DNA of 64,000 nt from Kappaphycus alvarezii (Eukaryota; Rhodophyta; Florideophyceae; Gigartinales; Solieriaceae): NCBI GenBank assembly GCA_002205965.3, contig NADL03000464.1, forward strand, positions 1,860,001 to 1,924,000, in the 5' to 3' direction. The notes under the pieces were generated by a model. It was not told where the DNA came from. It searched no databases and saw only the letters and a list, made by a program, of their open reading frames with translations. The first letter of the stretch is position 1. Each line of letters begins with the position of its first letter. Shown piece after piece: positions 1 to 9,507 of the stretch. Made by a program: the position numbers and the translations under genes.

Positions 1-1075
1 GGCGGTTTCCGGAGAAGATAGGGGCCGCTTGTCGAGATGATGACGGGCGTGAGGGTTTGGTAGACCGGGGTTGGAGACCTGAGGCCTATTGGTTTGGGGG
101 ACGGTGGGGCCAGCCCTGGGTCCGAGCGCATTCCATCATAAATGCTGAATAAGAGGTCATGTAGGGACCGGTTCAACCGACGAGAGGCAGTCTTAGACGC
201 TCGAATATGGGGTTGTAGCATGGATAAAACCGAGGCCACTACCTGCCCGAGATGATATTCCCGCCGCACAGAAACGTTGTACACGTGAAAGAACCGTTGC
301 AGGTCCGACACGAGATACTGAACATGTATGTGAAAGTCTGACAAGTCGGGACTGGAGGTACGAAGTTGCTCTTCCACCTCCGTTACCAGAGCGAAATAAA
401 CACGTCTCAGATAGAAGTACGAGTGCCAGGTGATTTGAGGATGCGCGGTACCTCGGACCACACCTCGAGCGCTTCCGCGAAAGGCTGCGCTGAGTCTTGA
501 AAGTCGTTGTACCAGTCATCTTCTCCTTCCCCATGACGATGACGACGGTCATCATCAGCTCCAAAGTCTGACCTTGAAAAGAGGGTTGGATAGGGATGCG
601 TGGAGACGATAAGTCGCGGCAAAAGCTCAACCGATGAATACATCAGCTAAGGGGACGGAAGAAGATTCCCCCAAAGAAATCTTGGCAAACCGAAACATCA
701 TCGGTTTGAAACACTTCCGACGTAAGGGGTGTGCTTAGTGTACAGAAAGCACAGGTGACGACGACGGTTGCTCCGAGTGAGCGATCTTGATTAGTACCAG
801 CAGGACAACGACGGGTAGGACCGCTCGCCTGCTGTAACAAAGACAGCATCGGTTGGGTGCGACAGGGTACACTAAGGGTTGCACAGCTTGATCGAGGAGG
901 ACAGGCTTCCTTACACGCCTCTGGCAGTTCGACGCAACATGCTTGGAGGGCGAGGGATGACAATCTCACCGAAACGGCAAGAACCCAAATCGACACAACG
1001 AAGTCCCGAAGCGGGGCCAGACGATCTGTAGGACCCGTTAGGACTTGAGGAGAGAAGAGGATCTTCGGTGCCCAT
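1..1075 (-). CDS. Unrecognised membrane-anchored protein, broken and cut by the left edge
   Basis: I do not recognise this protein. On the minus strand a start at 1075 opens MGTEDPLLSSSP. The frame changes near 930 and continues into a basic segment (RRVRKPVLLDQ) and a hydrophobic run RAVLPVVVLLVLIKIA (about 825-781) that would make one membrane span. After another frame change, 643-445 encodes an acidic stretch (DDDRRHRHGEGEDDW). From about 440 to the window edge a third frame stays open for roughly 146 codons without a start (TEVEEQLRTSSPDLSDFHIH). The order of short cytosolic tail, membrane span and long remainder resembles a type II membrane protein, but no catalytic motif is visible. The frame jumps could be introns, indels or read errors. 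The rest lies outside the window. Confidence 0.33.
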
Positions 1076-1179
1076 GGCCAGCATGGCCCGGACGGCAAGC
1101 GATACGGAACAACGATTGGAGAAGACCAGTCGTGGATGTTGGGTAAGATGGCCCAGTTGTGTGGAAGTAGAATCCAGAC

Positions 1180-2060
1180 TTGGCGTTATCAGCTTCACGG
1201 AACAATTTTGCTGCCACCTGTCCACGCCTGATTATCATAAGTTTATCAAAATACAAATATTTCGCAACCATTCTCCTTTGGCTCAATACAGCGACCTCAG
1301 CAGTGAGTAAGGCACCAAGGCACCAAATCCAACGCTCGAGCCATCGCAGATCAAACGCCTTGTTGCCGCCAATGACCACCGCCACCCACACGGTTTCCAT
1401 TCACAATGACGGTCCCATTCTCAAATCTACTCCCGCCTCCTCCCGTGGGACGCCTCCAAATTGCCATTCAAGCGCAACACGCCATCCCCACTTTCCACGT
1501 CCCGATCGCTGTACCCCCATCACCTACCACCCCAAACACGCCACCATAATTCAAAGTCGCAACACACCCTACGCGCGACCCTGGGACACACATGCGCACA
1601 TTACACATTTCGTAAAGCTCATCAATGCACACACATTGCAAGCCGCTACACGTGCGGAAGACGTTTTACAAGCAAGACAAAGTGCATATAGCAACACGAT
1701 CACATGTCGCGGCAATTTGAATTGACATTACACCTGATCGCCACGCCACCAAACAGATCATTGCCTTTTGTCTACAACACCCAACAATACTGTACACCAC
1801 TGTACAATACAACAATACAATACACCGACAAAGCACAACACCATTGCCACTCAACACTGAATTCACAACCTCTGCATAAATTGTGCGTGTATCTCACAGC
1901 GGTTCAGCAGTACAAACCACGACCCCAAATCAGAACCACCCTGATACACACGTGCGACACCAAGCCACGCAGCTTACACAATTCCACCAATTCCACCCCA
2001 TCCTCCAACCCCCGTCCCACGGTCACCAACACAACGCATGCACGCAAGACGTGCACACAT
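1180..2060. other. C/A-rich non-coding stretch
   Basis: The plus strand is strongly C- and A-rich with short ACACC and CCACC words and an AATTCCACC doublet near 1980-1997. Reading frames here are low-complexity His/Thr/Pro/Asn translations without domains. It resembles the pyrimidine-rich leaders seen before the protease and LURP-one genes but no gene follows it. No RNA gene is visible. Confidence 0.4.
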
Positions 2061-2641
2061 CATTGGTGAAAATGTGTGGTAGCGGATGAAATTGTGCCAC
2101 TGTTTACACTGCCTGTTGGAGAGGTGGAGGGCGTGGGATGTGGCAGTGTATGAGTGGTGGGGTGGTTGTGGGTGGAGGCGGGAGGACTTGAGAGTGGGGG
2201 GGTGGGGATAGGGTTGCAGGGTTTAGGGGGAGGTGGTTTACCGGTGGTTGTGTAGTGGGCGGGCGGGTGGATTCGAATGGCAGGAGGTGGATTGGGGGCG
2301 GTTTGTTTATTGGAAAACGGGTGGGAGAGGGTGTGGGAGGAGGGCGGTGTGTAAAACGTTGGAGTTGTATGGTGGGGAGGCGGGATTGGGTACGGAATGG
2401 GCATGGCGATGGGTGGATGTTGACGGTGTGATTGGTACGGGGTATGTTCAGTGTGAAGTAAAGGGTGTGGCTGCGTGGTGGGGGGGGATAAAGGTGGAGA
2501 TTTGTCTCGGGACTGGGGATGTGATGTGTGCTTGAGAGGGGACATGGGCTGAAATGGGGCGTATGTTGCCCGGAGAAGGAGGTTGGTTGTTTTATGTTGA
2601 TGGATGACATGCCCAGTGGTGAAAAGCCAAGATGTGGGCAA
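2060..2641. other. G/T-rich low-complexity stretch (C/A-rich on minus)
   Basis: Composition flips: the plus strand becomes G/T-rich, so the minus strand gives proline-rich frames of 190-220 codons (repeated PPP, HPT and TTP). These are explained by composition alone. I see no domain, signal or conserved codon pattern and do not call a gene. Confidence 0.45.
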
Positions 2642-3770
2642 GGTGACACTGTACGTACAGTACAGTAATATTGAGGGTTTGGGTCGGTTGGATTGGCGGC
2701 CCTAGTGTCTTGTAGGCGTGTTGCTGACAGTATTGCACTACTGTACTGTACTGTACTGTACAGTATCACGTCCGGATGGGTGATGCATAGGCCCTAGCTG
2801 CACCAGATTGTACTGTACGTACATATGTACAGTGTGTTTACTCGGTACTGTATGCCGAGAAAAGAATAACCTCGACTGCGACTGTATAGAACTGCAGTAC
2901 AATTTTATTGTACAGTACAGTACATGAATGTACAGTACGGTATGAGGGAGAAAATGTACTGTATGGTCAATGTTTTCAGAAAAGGCACAAATGAGTATAA
3001 TACAAGTGTACTGTACGTACAGTGTACAGTGTACAGTGTACAGTGTACAGTGTACAGTGTACAGTACGTGGGAGATATTTATGCTGCACGCTTAATTGTG
3101 GCCGGTGTGCATCCTTCATACCTTGGCAGCTTGGACTGTCCACACACAGGATATAGCACAACCATTTTTGTCAGGTGTATTATAGCCAAGGGCGGTTGCA
3201 CTGCGAGCAAGCACCGGTGGTACCGTTTTTGGTCAAGGGGCGTATGGTTTTCAATTGATTCCAGGGCCATCAATATCTTTCCCCATCTCGTTGCAGCAAT
3301 TCTTGTGAGGGCCGTTTTCAAAATATGACGGCATTGGATGAATTTCTTTTTTGTCTGTTCCATTTGCAGCACGCCATTATGAATTTACTTGAAATTTTTG
3401 GGGTGTTATGATCGTCTATACAGTACTGTACAGTGCAGTAGATTGTTTTCATTCCCTTTGATTTCAGTCGACCTAGCTACAGTCCTGTACCGTACAGTAT
3501 ATTACTGTACTGTACTGTACTGTGCTGCACAGGCACAGTAGGTCCGACGGACTTTACCCAACAGGGCGAGTGGCAGATGGGGTCCTCGTTGGGGTAGCAG
3601 AGGGCAGGGGTTGAGATTGAGAGGGTGGGTTGAAGGTGGCTGTAAGTAGGTGCAACGGGTTTGCCGATCAAGTTGAAACAGATGCATTATAAAAGGCCAC
3701 ACTGTACAGTGACCTACAGTACCTGGTCGATACCGTACTGCATAGTACTGAGTGTATGTTCATGCTATTC
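2640..3770. repeat. Cluster of TACTGTAC/GTACAGTA palindromes
   Basis: Short palindromic words TACTGTAC, GTACAGTAC and GTACGTAC recur many times, for example at 2651-2668, 2733-2766, 2808-2831, 2898-2945, 3007-3069, 3419-3440, 3480-3540 and 3700-3750. They alternate with ordinary sequence holding no recognisable gene. The cluster lies upstream of the protease gene, and smaller clusters occur near 6766, 7940-8120 and 11990-12060. Function unknown. Confidence 0.7.
3017..3065 (+). repeat. Seven tandem copies of GTACAGT
   Basis: Seven perfect head-to-tail copies of the 7-mer GTACAGT occupy 49 bp inside the larger palindrome cluster. The unit overlaps the surrounding GTACAGTAC word, so it probably arose by slippage from it. 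Confidence 0.9.
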
Positions 3771-4428
3771 TACAAACCATAAATGGGTCTGTAACGTCTT
3801 TTGGTCATGCCCAGTTTGAAACAGTGCCATCTTCGTGGTGACGGTAGCTTTTGTGAAACCTAATCAATATTTGGCCGTGCACATTACTTGGCTAGACCAA
3901 AACATGTGGTAGAGCCTTCACAACAGTTGAACAACATTGAAAAAAAAGATACGATTTCCATCATTTCTTGCCCGCATTGACACAGTTGTTTACTAGTTGA
4001 GCACAAGCAACGGGAGATAGCATAAAAGGCAAAAGGGAAACCCTGCAGGATTTCTCACAACAACAAAAAATTAAAAAACTAAAAAATACAATAAAAGCCC
4101 TAGCGAGTCTGATCTGATCCGTAGACACTTGAGACTACATTCCAGCCCCCGCATCCATTTGTTCATAGTCAATTAAATTCCCAAGTAAAGGCCATCTCAT
4201 GCTCTATCCTCTCGGCCCCCCTCCATTCCCTCTCCACTCTTTGCTACCTGTCCGTCCAATTCCTTCCAACCACCACCACTCCTACCCTACTTGTACTCCA
4301 CCCATCCCCTCAACCCTCTTCCCCCTCGTTCTCACTTTACATTTACCAACCACTTTGCAAATTACAATTCCTCCACTACTCAGCCTCACTTTACTCGCCT
4401 CCCTCAAACCTCACCAAACACGCTCACT
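3771..4428 (+). other. Intergenic region and pyrimidine-rich leader of the protease gene
   Basis: 3771-4100 is A-rich with no gene; it includes an A run at 3940-3947 and AT-rich sequence around 4060-4092. From about 4145 the plus strand is almost pure C/T/A with CACC and TCC words up to the protease start at 4429, which sits in TCACTATGG. The same kind of leader precedes the LURP-one gene, so it is probably a 5' untranslated or core-promoter style of this genome. No TATA box stands out. Confidence 0.4.
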
Positions 4429-5396
4429 ATGGCCGTCCTCCCCCTTACCTCCGCCTACCTCTTCCTCCTCCTCCTCTTCCCCCCAGCCCAATCCCATCCC
4501 GCCTCCATACCACCGTTGCATGTCCCTGTACGATTCACATCCACCGTCATGTCTCCCGTCCTAACACCCCTTCTCCCTTCTCTCCACACTCCTCCTCCCG
4601 CCATCCCCATCCCTCCTCCCTCTACAACCAAACTCTCTCCCAAACAATCAACCCCTTTATTCTTTCTCACTCCTTAACCCTCTCCGCTCCTCACAACTTC
4701 ACCCTCACTCTCCAACCCCCCTCCCCGCACCTTACCTTCGCACCCGATCCGTCCGCCAGTCAAATCCCACCTGCCCCATCAAATTTACCCAGGATGCCCG
4801 CCCGTTCGCATCCTCTCCCCTCCCGTCTCCCGCCTTTCCCCCTCTCTTCGTCAACCTACCCCTCGCATCGTTGGTGGTAACTTTGCCTCTCCCAATCTCG
4901 TTCCCCATGCCTTGGCCATCTACCTTCCTGACGGACGCTTCTGCACTGGCACCTTGATCGCTCCCAACTGGGGTATCACTGCCGCTCATTGTCGATCACC
5001 ACAAACCTACAGTTTCTGCGAATACTACCACCGTCTTGTGGATGGTACTACTCTGGCTATTACTCGTGTCTTTATTCATCAGTCTTACGATACCACAGGC
5101 CCCCCAGACAGAATGATATGCCGTTTCGATTAAATGCTACCGTTCCGGGCTCTGTTCCGATCCGTGTCAACGTCGATCAGCAACGCCCCGCGGTAGGTGA
5201 ATTTGTACGCGTCTTGGGCTATGGTCATATCAGCTATCAACAGGTTTTGATGATGAAGCACCTGGCAGACTGAGACAGGTCGACTTGCCAATTGTTCCAC
5301 ACGAGCAATGTCGAGAAACCTACGAGGCCTTTGAAGAGATTTCCCAGACAAAGCAAGTCTGTGCTGGGTATTTCGAGCGCGGCGGATGTGATGCTG

Positions 5397-5574
5397 GTAC
5401 GTTTTTTACTCGCTTGTTTTTCCTATTCTCCATCCTCGTTTCTAAATGCCAAAATTTGACGTGCCAACGCAAATGTCCACCGGTGTGGAACGTGTGGAAT
5501 TTCGGGAATTGACAATCTAACCTCCATGTGTGGTGGAACTGACTTGTTTACACCTGTCGTATTCCGTGACTCAG
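5397..5574 (+). other. Probable intron 1 of the protease gene
   Basis: The sequence between CDA (ends about 5396) and the Ser motif SGDSGGP (from 5576) does not code for protease. It begins GTACGT and ends GACTCAG. With those canonical ends the reading frame is off by one base; a frame-true join needs a boundary one base different, giving non-canonical ends. This matches the one-base problems elsewhere in the gene. Confidence 0.5.
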
Positions 5575-5777
5575 CTCGGGCGATTCTGGCGGCCCGATGA
5601 TCCAGTATGACTCGACCGGAAACGCTGTACTCGTGGGACTCGTCTCCTGGCTTCAGTGCGCAATACCCGCTTACCCTGGTGTCTACGTGCGAGTGGCAGC
5701 GTTCCGCGAATGGCTTCGCCAACGTGGCATTCCATTCGAGACCGCCGAATGGAATGACAGCCCTGGTAATAAGCCGC

Positions 5778-5880
5778 CGACACCCACACCAACGCCGACA
5801 CCCACACCAACGCCGACACCCACGCCAACGTCAACACCGACGCCAACGTCAACGCCGACGCCGACGCCGACGCCGTCGCC
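5778..5880 (+). repeat. Pro/Thr-encoding hexanucleotide repeat (linker)
   Basis: Imperfect repeats of the type ACACCC/ACGCCG/ACACCA encode alternating Pro and Thr with two Ser variants. In the gene they form the linker between the protease domain and the Cys-rich tail. The minus-strand and third-frame readings (Gly/Val and Arg/His repeats) are shadows. Repeat slippage may explain the frame change between this linker and the following VELVDCGDF segment. Confidence 0.8.
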
Positions 5881-5950
5881 GCGCACGGCACCCGACTCGA
5901 ACAGTGGAACTCGTCGACTGTGGCGACTTCCACGCCCGGACAGGATGGCT

Positions 5951-6026
5951 GTAAGAAGGGGAAAAGAGAAAAGGACCGATTTGTGTGCGTGTCACTCAGG
6001 GCTGTGTCCCTGGGGGGAATTCGCAG
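5951..6026 (+). other. Intron 2 of the protease gene (76 nt, GT-AG)
   Basis: It starts GTAAGA and ends TTCGCAG. Removing it joins GGATGGCT to GTGTGAG in frame, so [10 protein letters not shown] continues into CERCPNGMF and the Cys-rich tail without a stop. This is the cleanest splice prediction in the window. Confidence 0.65.
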
Positions 6027-6327
6027 GTGTGAGAGATGTCCTAATGGGATGTTTCGACATCCCATGGATGGATCGCGGTGCGGTTGTGTGGGGAGGGATG
6101 CAATTGGAAGGGGGTTTGATGAGAGTGGCAGATGTACTCTGTGTAGACCCGGGTTTTTCGCGGGGGTCACGCACAAGAACTGTAAACCGTGCGCAGCAGG
6201 GACGGTATCTAGCGAGTTTGGAAGCGAGGCATGCGAGGGATGCCCGCCTGGTATGGTTCCGAATAGTAAGCAGAGGAAGTGCGTTGCTGTTGTGAGAGAG
6301 GTGGTGGAAGCGGTTGTAGGTAGATAG

Positions 6328-7939
6328 CGGGTCGCGAGTTTGGGTCGGTTAAAGTTAATCGAGATGCTCGTGACACAATAACTAGTACACAATTGGATCG
6401 ACGTATTGAATCATTTATGAAGTACGCCGTCGTCGAATTGCCAGGTATCTGAGACTTTTGGCGTAGATTGAAGGCGTGGAATTGTACCAACGGGATGGAA
6501 GCCTCAAGACGGTAGGGTAGTGCAGTAGGATTCAGTGTTGTGCGGTACCTCTGGATGCAGTAAAATAATGTAGACTTTATTGGATAGTGCAGGCGCAAAA
6601 GATCAGATGTGGCTGTTTGCAAATTTTGTTCTGTAGCGCGCAAAACGTATAGCCGTGTCGAGCAGGAGTTGTCTTTAGACAGACTGTAAATACGACCTCT
6701 GCAGAGAAATTTAAACGTAGTTGGTGCTATACGTGAAAGCCGCAGCATGAAATCTATCGTATTACTGTACAGTACAGTATGCAGAATTGATCGACGACAG
6801 GGTCGAGTGAGGGGGCCATAGTTTAGCCACAAGCCATTACCACCATCCAATTCACAACCACAGAAGCGGTCCCCTATCGATTAATCTATGGCGCTATGGC
6901 GGCTGCCCCAAAAGGATGTGTTAAAGGCACGGCAATCTCCAATTTGGTTCACTTGCCTCTCGAGCTATGTTCTGTAAAAACCCGCCAAACCCAATCATAA
7001 TGGTACGCATCTAGCCAGACACAGAGTTGTCCAATTTTTTTGGCCGTAGCGCTACTTTGCTCCAATAAATGTATGTCTGGAAACAGAATGAAATGGAGTG
7101 AAAGGAGATTTTATTAAAAATTTTCATGCATTGCGCATGTTTTAAAATATTGGTATCTGTGTAGGAGAAGAGCAAAGCTGTAGTAATGTGCCGTGTGACG
7201 TGTACTAAAACAACACGACAAAAACTCTTGGAGAATAATCAATCAATCTTTATTCAAGGAAATTTTCCCCTATCATCATCCATACTTGATATGTTGTTTA
7301 CACTAAACCACATTCTTTACTGCAACAGACAACAATGGGCGTGTTATTGTTTTCATAAATATGAGAAACTTGTAATCTGCATTTGTTTTCGCAGCAATGC
7401 TGATAATTTTCCCTTTTCATTTGCCCCAGTTTCAAGTTATTGGCGGCAAAAGATCTTTCTCCACAACCGGCCCAGAACCGTTGGCTCATAGATACCGCAC
7501 TTTGTACAAACTAGAGTTGTTTCTCTGTGTAGCCCTTACTACTGAAGGCAAAAATCTTCTTCAATGCCCACGCCACAGACCTGCTTGCGACACAGAGGTT
7601 TCAATACGGCCATCACTGCTCGGGCCATGAATCACACTTGCATGTCAAGCGTCTGAGCGCCACTCTGGATGAACATAAACCAAAAAAAAAGTCAGGCGTA
7701 CACTACTGTAACGAAAATTTCTACTGGAAAAATGCCATTGCCAGGTGCAGATTTCAACCATGAGGAGCGCACAACTCCTCATTGCAACTGTAAAAAAACC
7801 TAGTCAACCCGATGAATTGGCAATCACTGCTTGGTCCAAAGCTGCTTTGAATTTTCAACACGGTTATTGCAAGATTATTCCCCTTCAGAACTGCCGCTCA
7901 AGCAGTAGCAAATCGGTCCGACCAGTTACCGTACAACAA
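6328..7939. other. Intergenic region without a recognisable gene
   Basis: Only short unsupported frames occur. A palindrome TACTGTACAGTACAGTA lies at 6764-6780. The sequence is moderately AT-rich with A runs (7681-7689) and shows no domain, tRNA or repeat I can name. Confidence 0.4.
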
Positions 7940-8245
7940 CGTTGTACGGTATTGACTGTACAGTAAATTTCAGTATTCCACACTGTACCGTGCCTCGTAC
8001 ACTCCAGAACATCGTACAATAAACGTGCCAGGTCCAAATACTCTTACAGTAAACTGGCAAACATTTGCAAACGCATGTCACTGTAAAGTACTGTACAGTA
8101 CAGTACTGCACATATTGTACAGTAGCAACAAGCTATGGCCGCACTCTTCTCACTGCTGTCCACACGCGACCATCCACCAGTCCACTCTACATTCCACACG
8201 TTCCACGCGCCCAATTCCACCAATTCCACCAATTCCACCACTTGC
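7940..8245. repeat. TACTGTAC cluster and AATTCCACC triplet upstream of LURP-one
   Basis: GTAC/CAGT palindromic words recur at 7929-7965, 8047-8054, 8089-8106 and 8116-8121, followed by three tandem AATTCCACC units (about 8213-8240). This is the same pairing of words seen in the first 3 kb. It sits about 350 bp before the LURP-one start, so a promoter role is possible but unproven. Confidence 0.55.
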
Positions 8246-8453
8246 TTCCAAGACCGCGCACTCTCTCATTCGCCTATCGCGCCCTACCGCTCCCCGCAAT
8301 TTTTTTTGTTGTCAACCTGCACCACACCGCCTCCCACGCACCCTCCACGGCCGTCTAACCCCAAACATAACTTGCCTCATACACTTGCGCCCCCGTCTTC
8401 TCTCCACGCTCGTATCACCACCGCTCAAATCGCGTCCGCCTTGTTCACGCATC

Positions 8454-9507
8454 ATGACTGCGGAGTTGCACCGCCTTGCCAATGACCCCAACTATGTGGT
8501 TGAATTCGCGGTGGGTGACCCCGCGCCCGAGCTGGTGCCACAGTCGCCGGATTCTGGGCTGAGAATGTCGGGCGTTTACTTTGAAGCACCGAAGAGGTAT
8601 CTGTTGAAGTCGGCTCATATGTCAAGGGATGATCTGCGCATATTTGACATGGATACGGGGCGAGTGGTGCTGGTTTCGCATCATCCGGGAAGAATCCATA
8701 TGACGCGTTTGATCCGTTGGGGACTGGTAATTCAGACATGAGGTATGAGGTTGCAGGTGGTGAATGGGAAAGTGTGTGCGATGTGACTAGTCGGGATTCG
8801 CGGTTTAGGTCGTTTAAAATTCGTCCAAAGACTCTGAGTAGACATGGGAGACAGTATGTCAAGTTTGGGGACCAAGTGGTTATGAATGTGGGAAAGGTGG
8901 GCAAGCTGAAGACCATGAGTTTGAGGGACCATTTCATGGTCGGTGGGGGAGACAGCGGCGATCCGGTGTTTACATGCGTGGCGGATATGCTGGGCAGGAG
9001 TGTCATGATTCGTAATGAGAGCGAAGAATTGGTGGCGCAGATGGCGAAAACCACCAAGGCACTCATGTTGACCGCCGCCTTTGGGTCGGGCAGTGAGAGC
9101 ACTATTGACATCGCGCCAGGTGTCGATTGCAGCGTTATTTTGGCCACCGTGTTTGCCATGAGTCAGGTGGGCGCACATTGTACGTATACCTACGTTACGC
9201 GGTCCCCTTTTGCAAAGAATAACCTTTGCGTCTACTGCGGTGCACAGCGCGGGATATGGCGTGCAGCGACAGTTTGCTAACAGGACGGTGTGCCGTGTGT
9301 ATAATTGGTGGAGTTTTAGTCATGTCGGATGTGTTTAATAATTATGTGATGGACCCTGCGAAAGATGCGGTAGTGGATTCCGCGGTGGATGCCACCGGCA
9401 TGGGTGATATGGTGGACCAGTACAATCAATTGTCCAGTGACGTCATGCAGCAAGCGGGTGCGCTCACTAGAGCCGCGCGTTTCATCAACGAAAACTTTTT
9501 TCAGTGA
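8454..9507 (+). CDS. LURP-one-related (Tubby C-terminal-like) protein, one frameshift
   Basis: The first part starts at ATG 8454 (MTAELHRLANDP) and runs to about 8690. The frame then shifts by one base near a G/A run and continues NPYDAFDPLGTG to about 9179, about 242 codons in all. The pattern of short beta strands, GDSGDPVF, EELVAQMAKTT and the end SGSESTIDIAPGVDCSVILA fits the LOR/DUF567 family, a Tubby-like barrel of about 200 residues whose biochemical role is largely unknown (plant LURP1 is linked to defence). A possible intron (GT at 9180, AG at 9246-9247) would join it in frame to a further exon (MSDVFNNYVMDPAKDAVV) ending at 9507; that exon could instead be a separate short ORF. The leader before 8454 is pyrimidine-rich. 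Confidence 0.68.

Larger units (their letters stand above)
4429..6327 (+). pseudogene. Trypsin-like serine protease with Pro/Thr linker and Cys-rich tail, frame-broken
   Basis: Family S1 (chymotrypsin fold) endopeptidase, predicted secreted. The start at 4429 gives a signal peptide (MAVLPLTSAYLFLLLLFPPA), then a Pro-rich propeptide interrupted by TAA at 4675. The same frame reopens and reaches the activation site PRIVGG (4861-4878). His is in ITAAHC (His codon 4987), Asp in NDMPFRL (codon 5115) and Ser in SGDSGGP (codon 5585), so all three catalytic residues are encoded. Frames shift near 5101-5109 (C run), near 5243-5250 (T run) and within the linker. After the protease domain (ends ...[12 protein letters not shown]) come about 17 PT/ST repeats, a 76-nt GT-AG intron and a tail with about ten cysteines in CPxG and CxxCRPGF spacing, like GCC2/GCC3 or TNFR-type modules. 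It may be a pseudogene or an intact gene with base-calling errors. Confidence 0.72.

Noticed and set aside
193-630. 145-codon minus-strand ORF
   Set aside because: It is one of three open minus frames over the same stretch; the frame with TEVEEQLRTSSPDL has the more protein-like composition.
2060-2769. Long proline-rich minus-strand ORFs (193 and 221 codons)
   Set aside because: They overlap in different frames and are explained by the C/A-rich strand; no domain, signal or conserved block.
2640-3770. CRISPR-like array in the palindrome cluster
   Set aside because: Repeats are too short and irregular, without constant spacers, and the DNA is eukaryotic.
4199-4677. Additional Pro/Ser/Leu-rich plus-strand frames before the protease
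   Set aside because: Shadows of the pyrimidine-rich leader; only the frame with the signal peptide at 4,429 continues into the protease.
5683-5954. Gly/Val-repeat and Arg/His-repeat proteins
   Set aside because: Alternative-frame readings of the Pro/Thr linker repeat.
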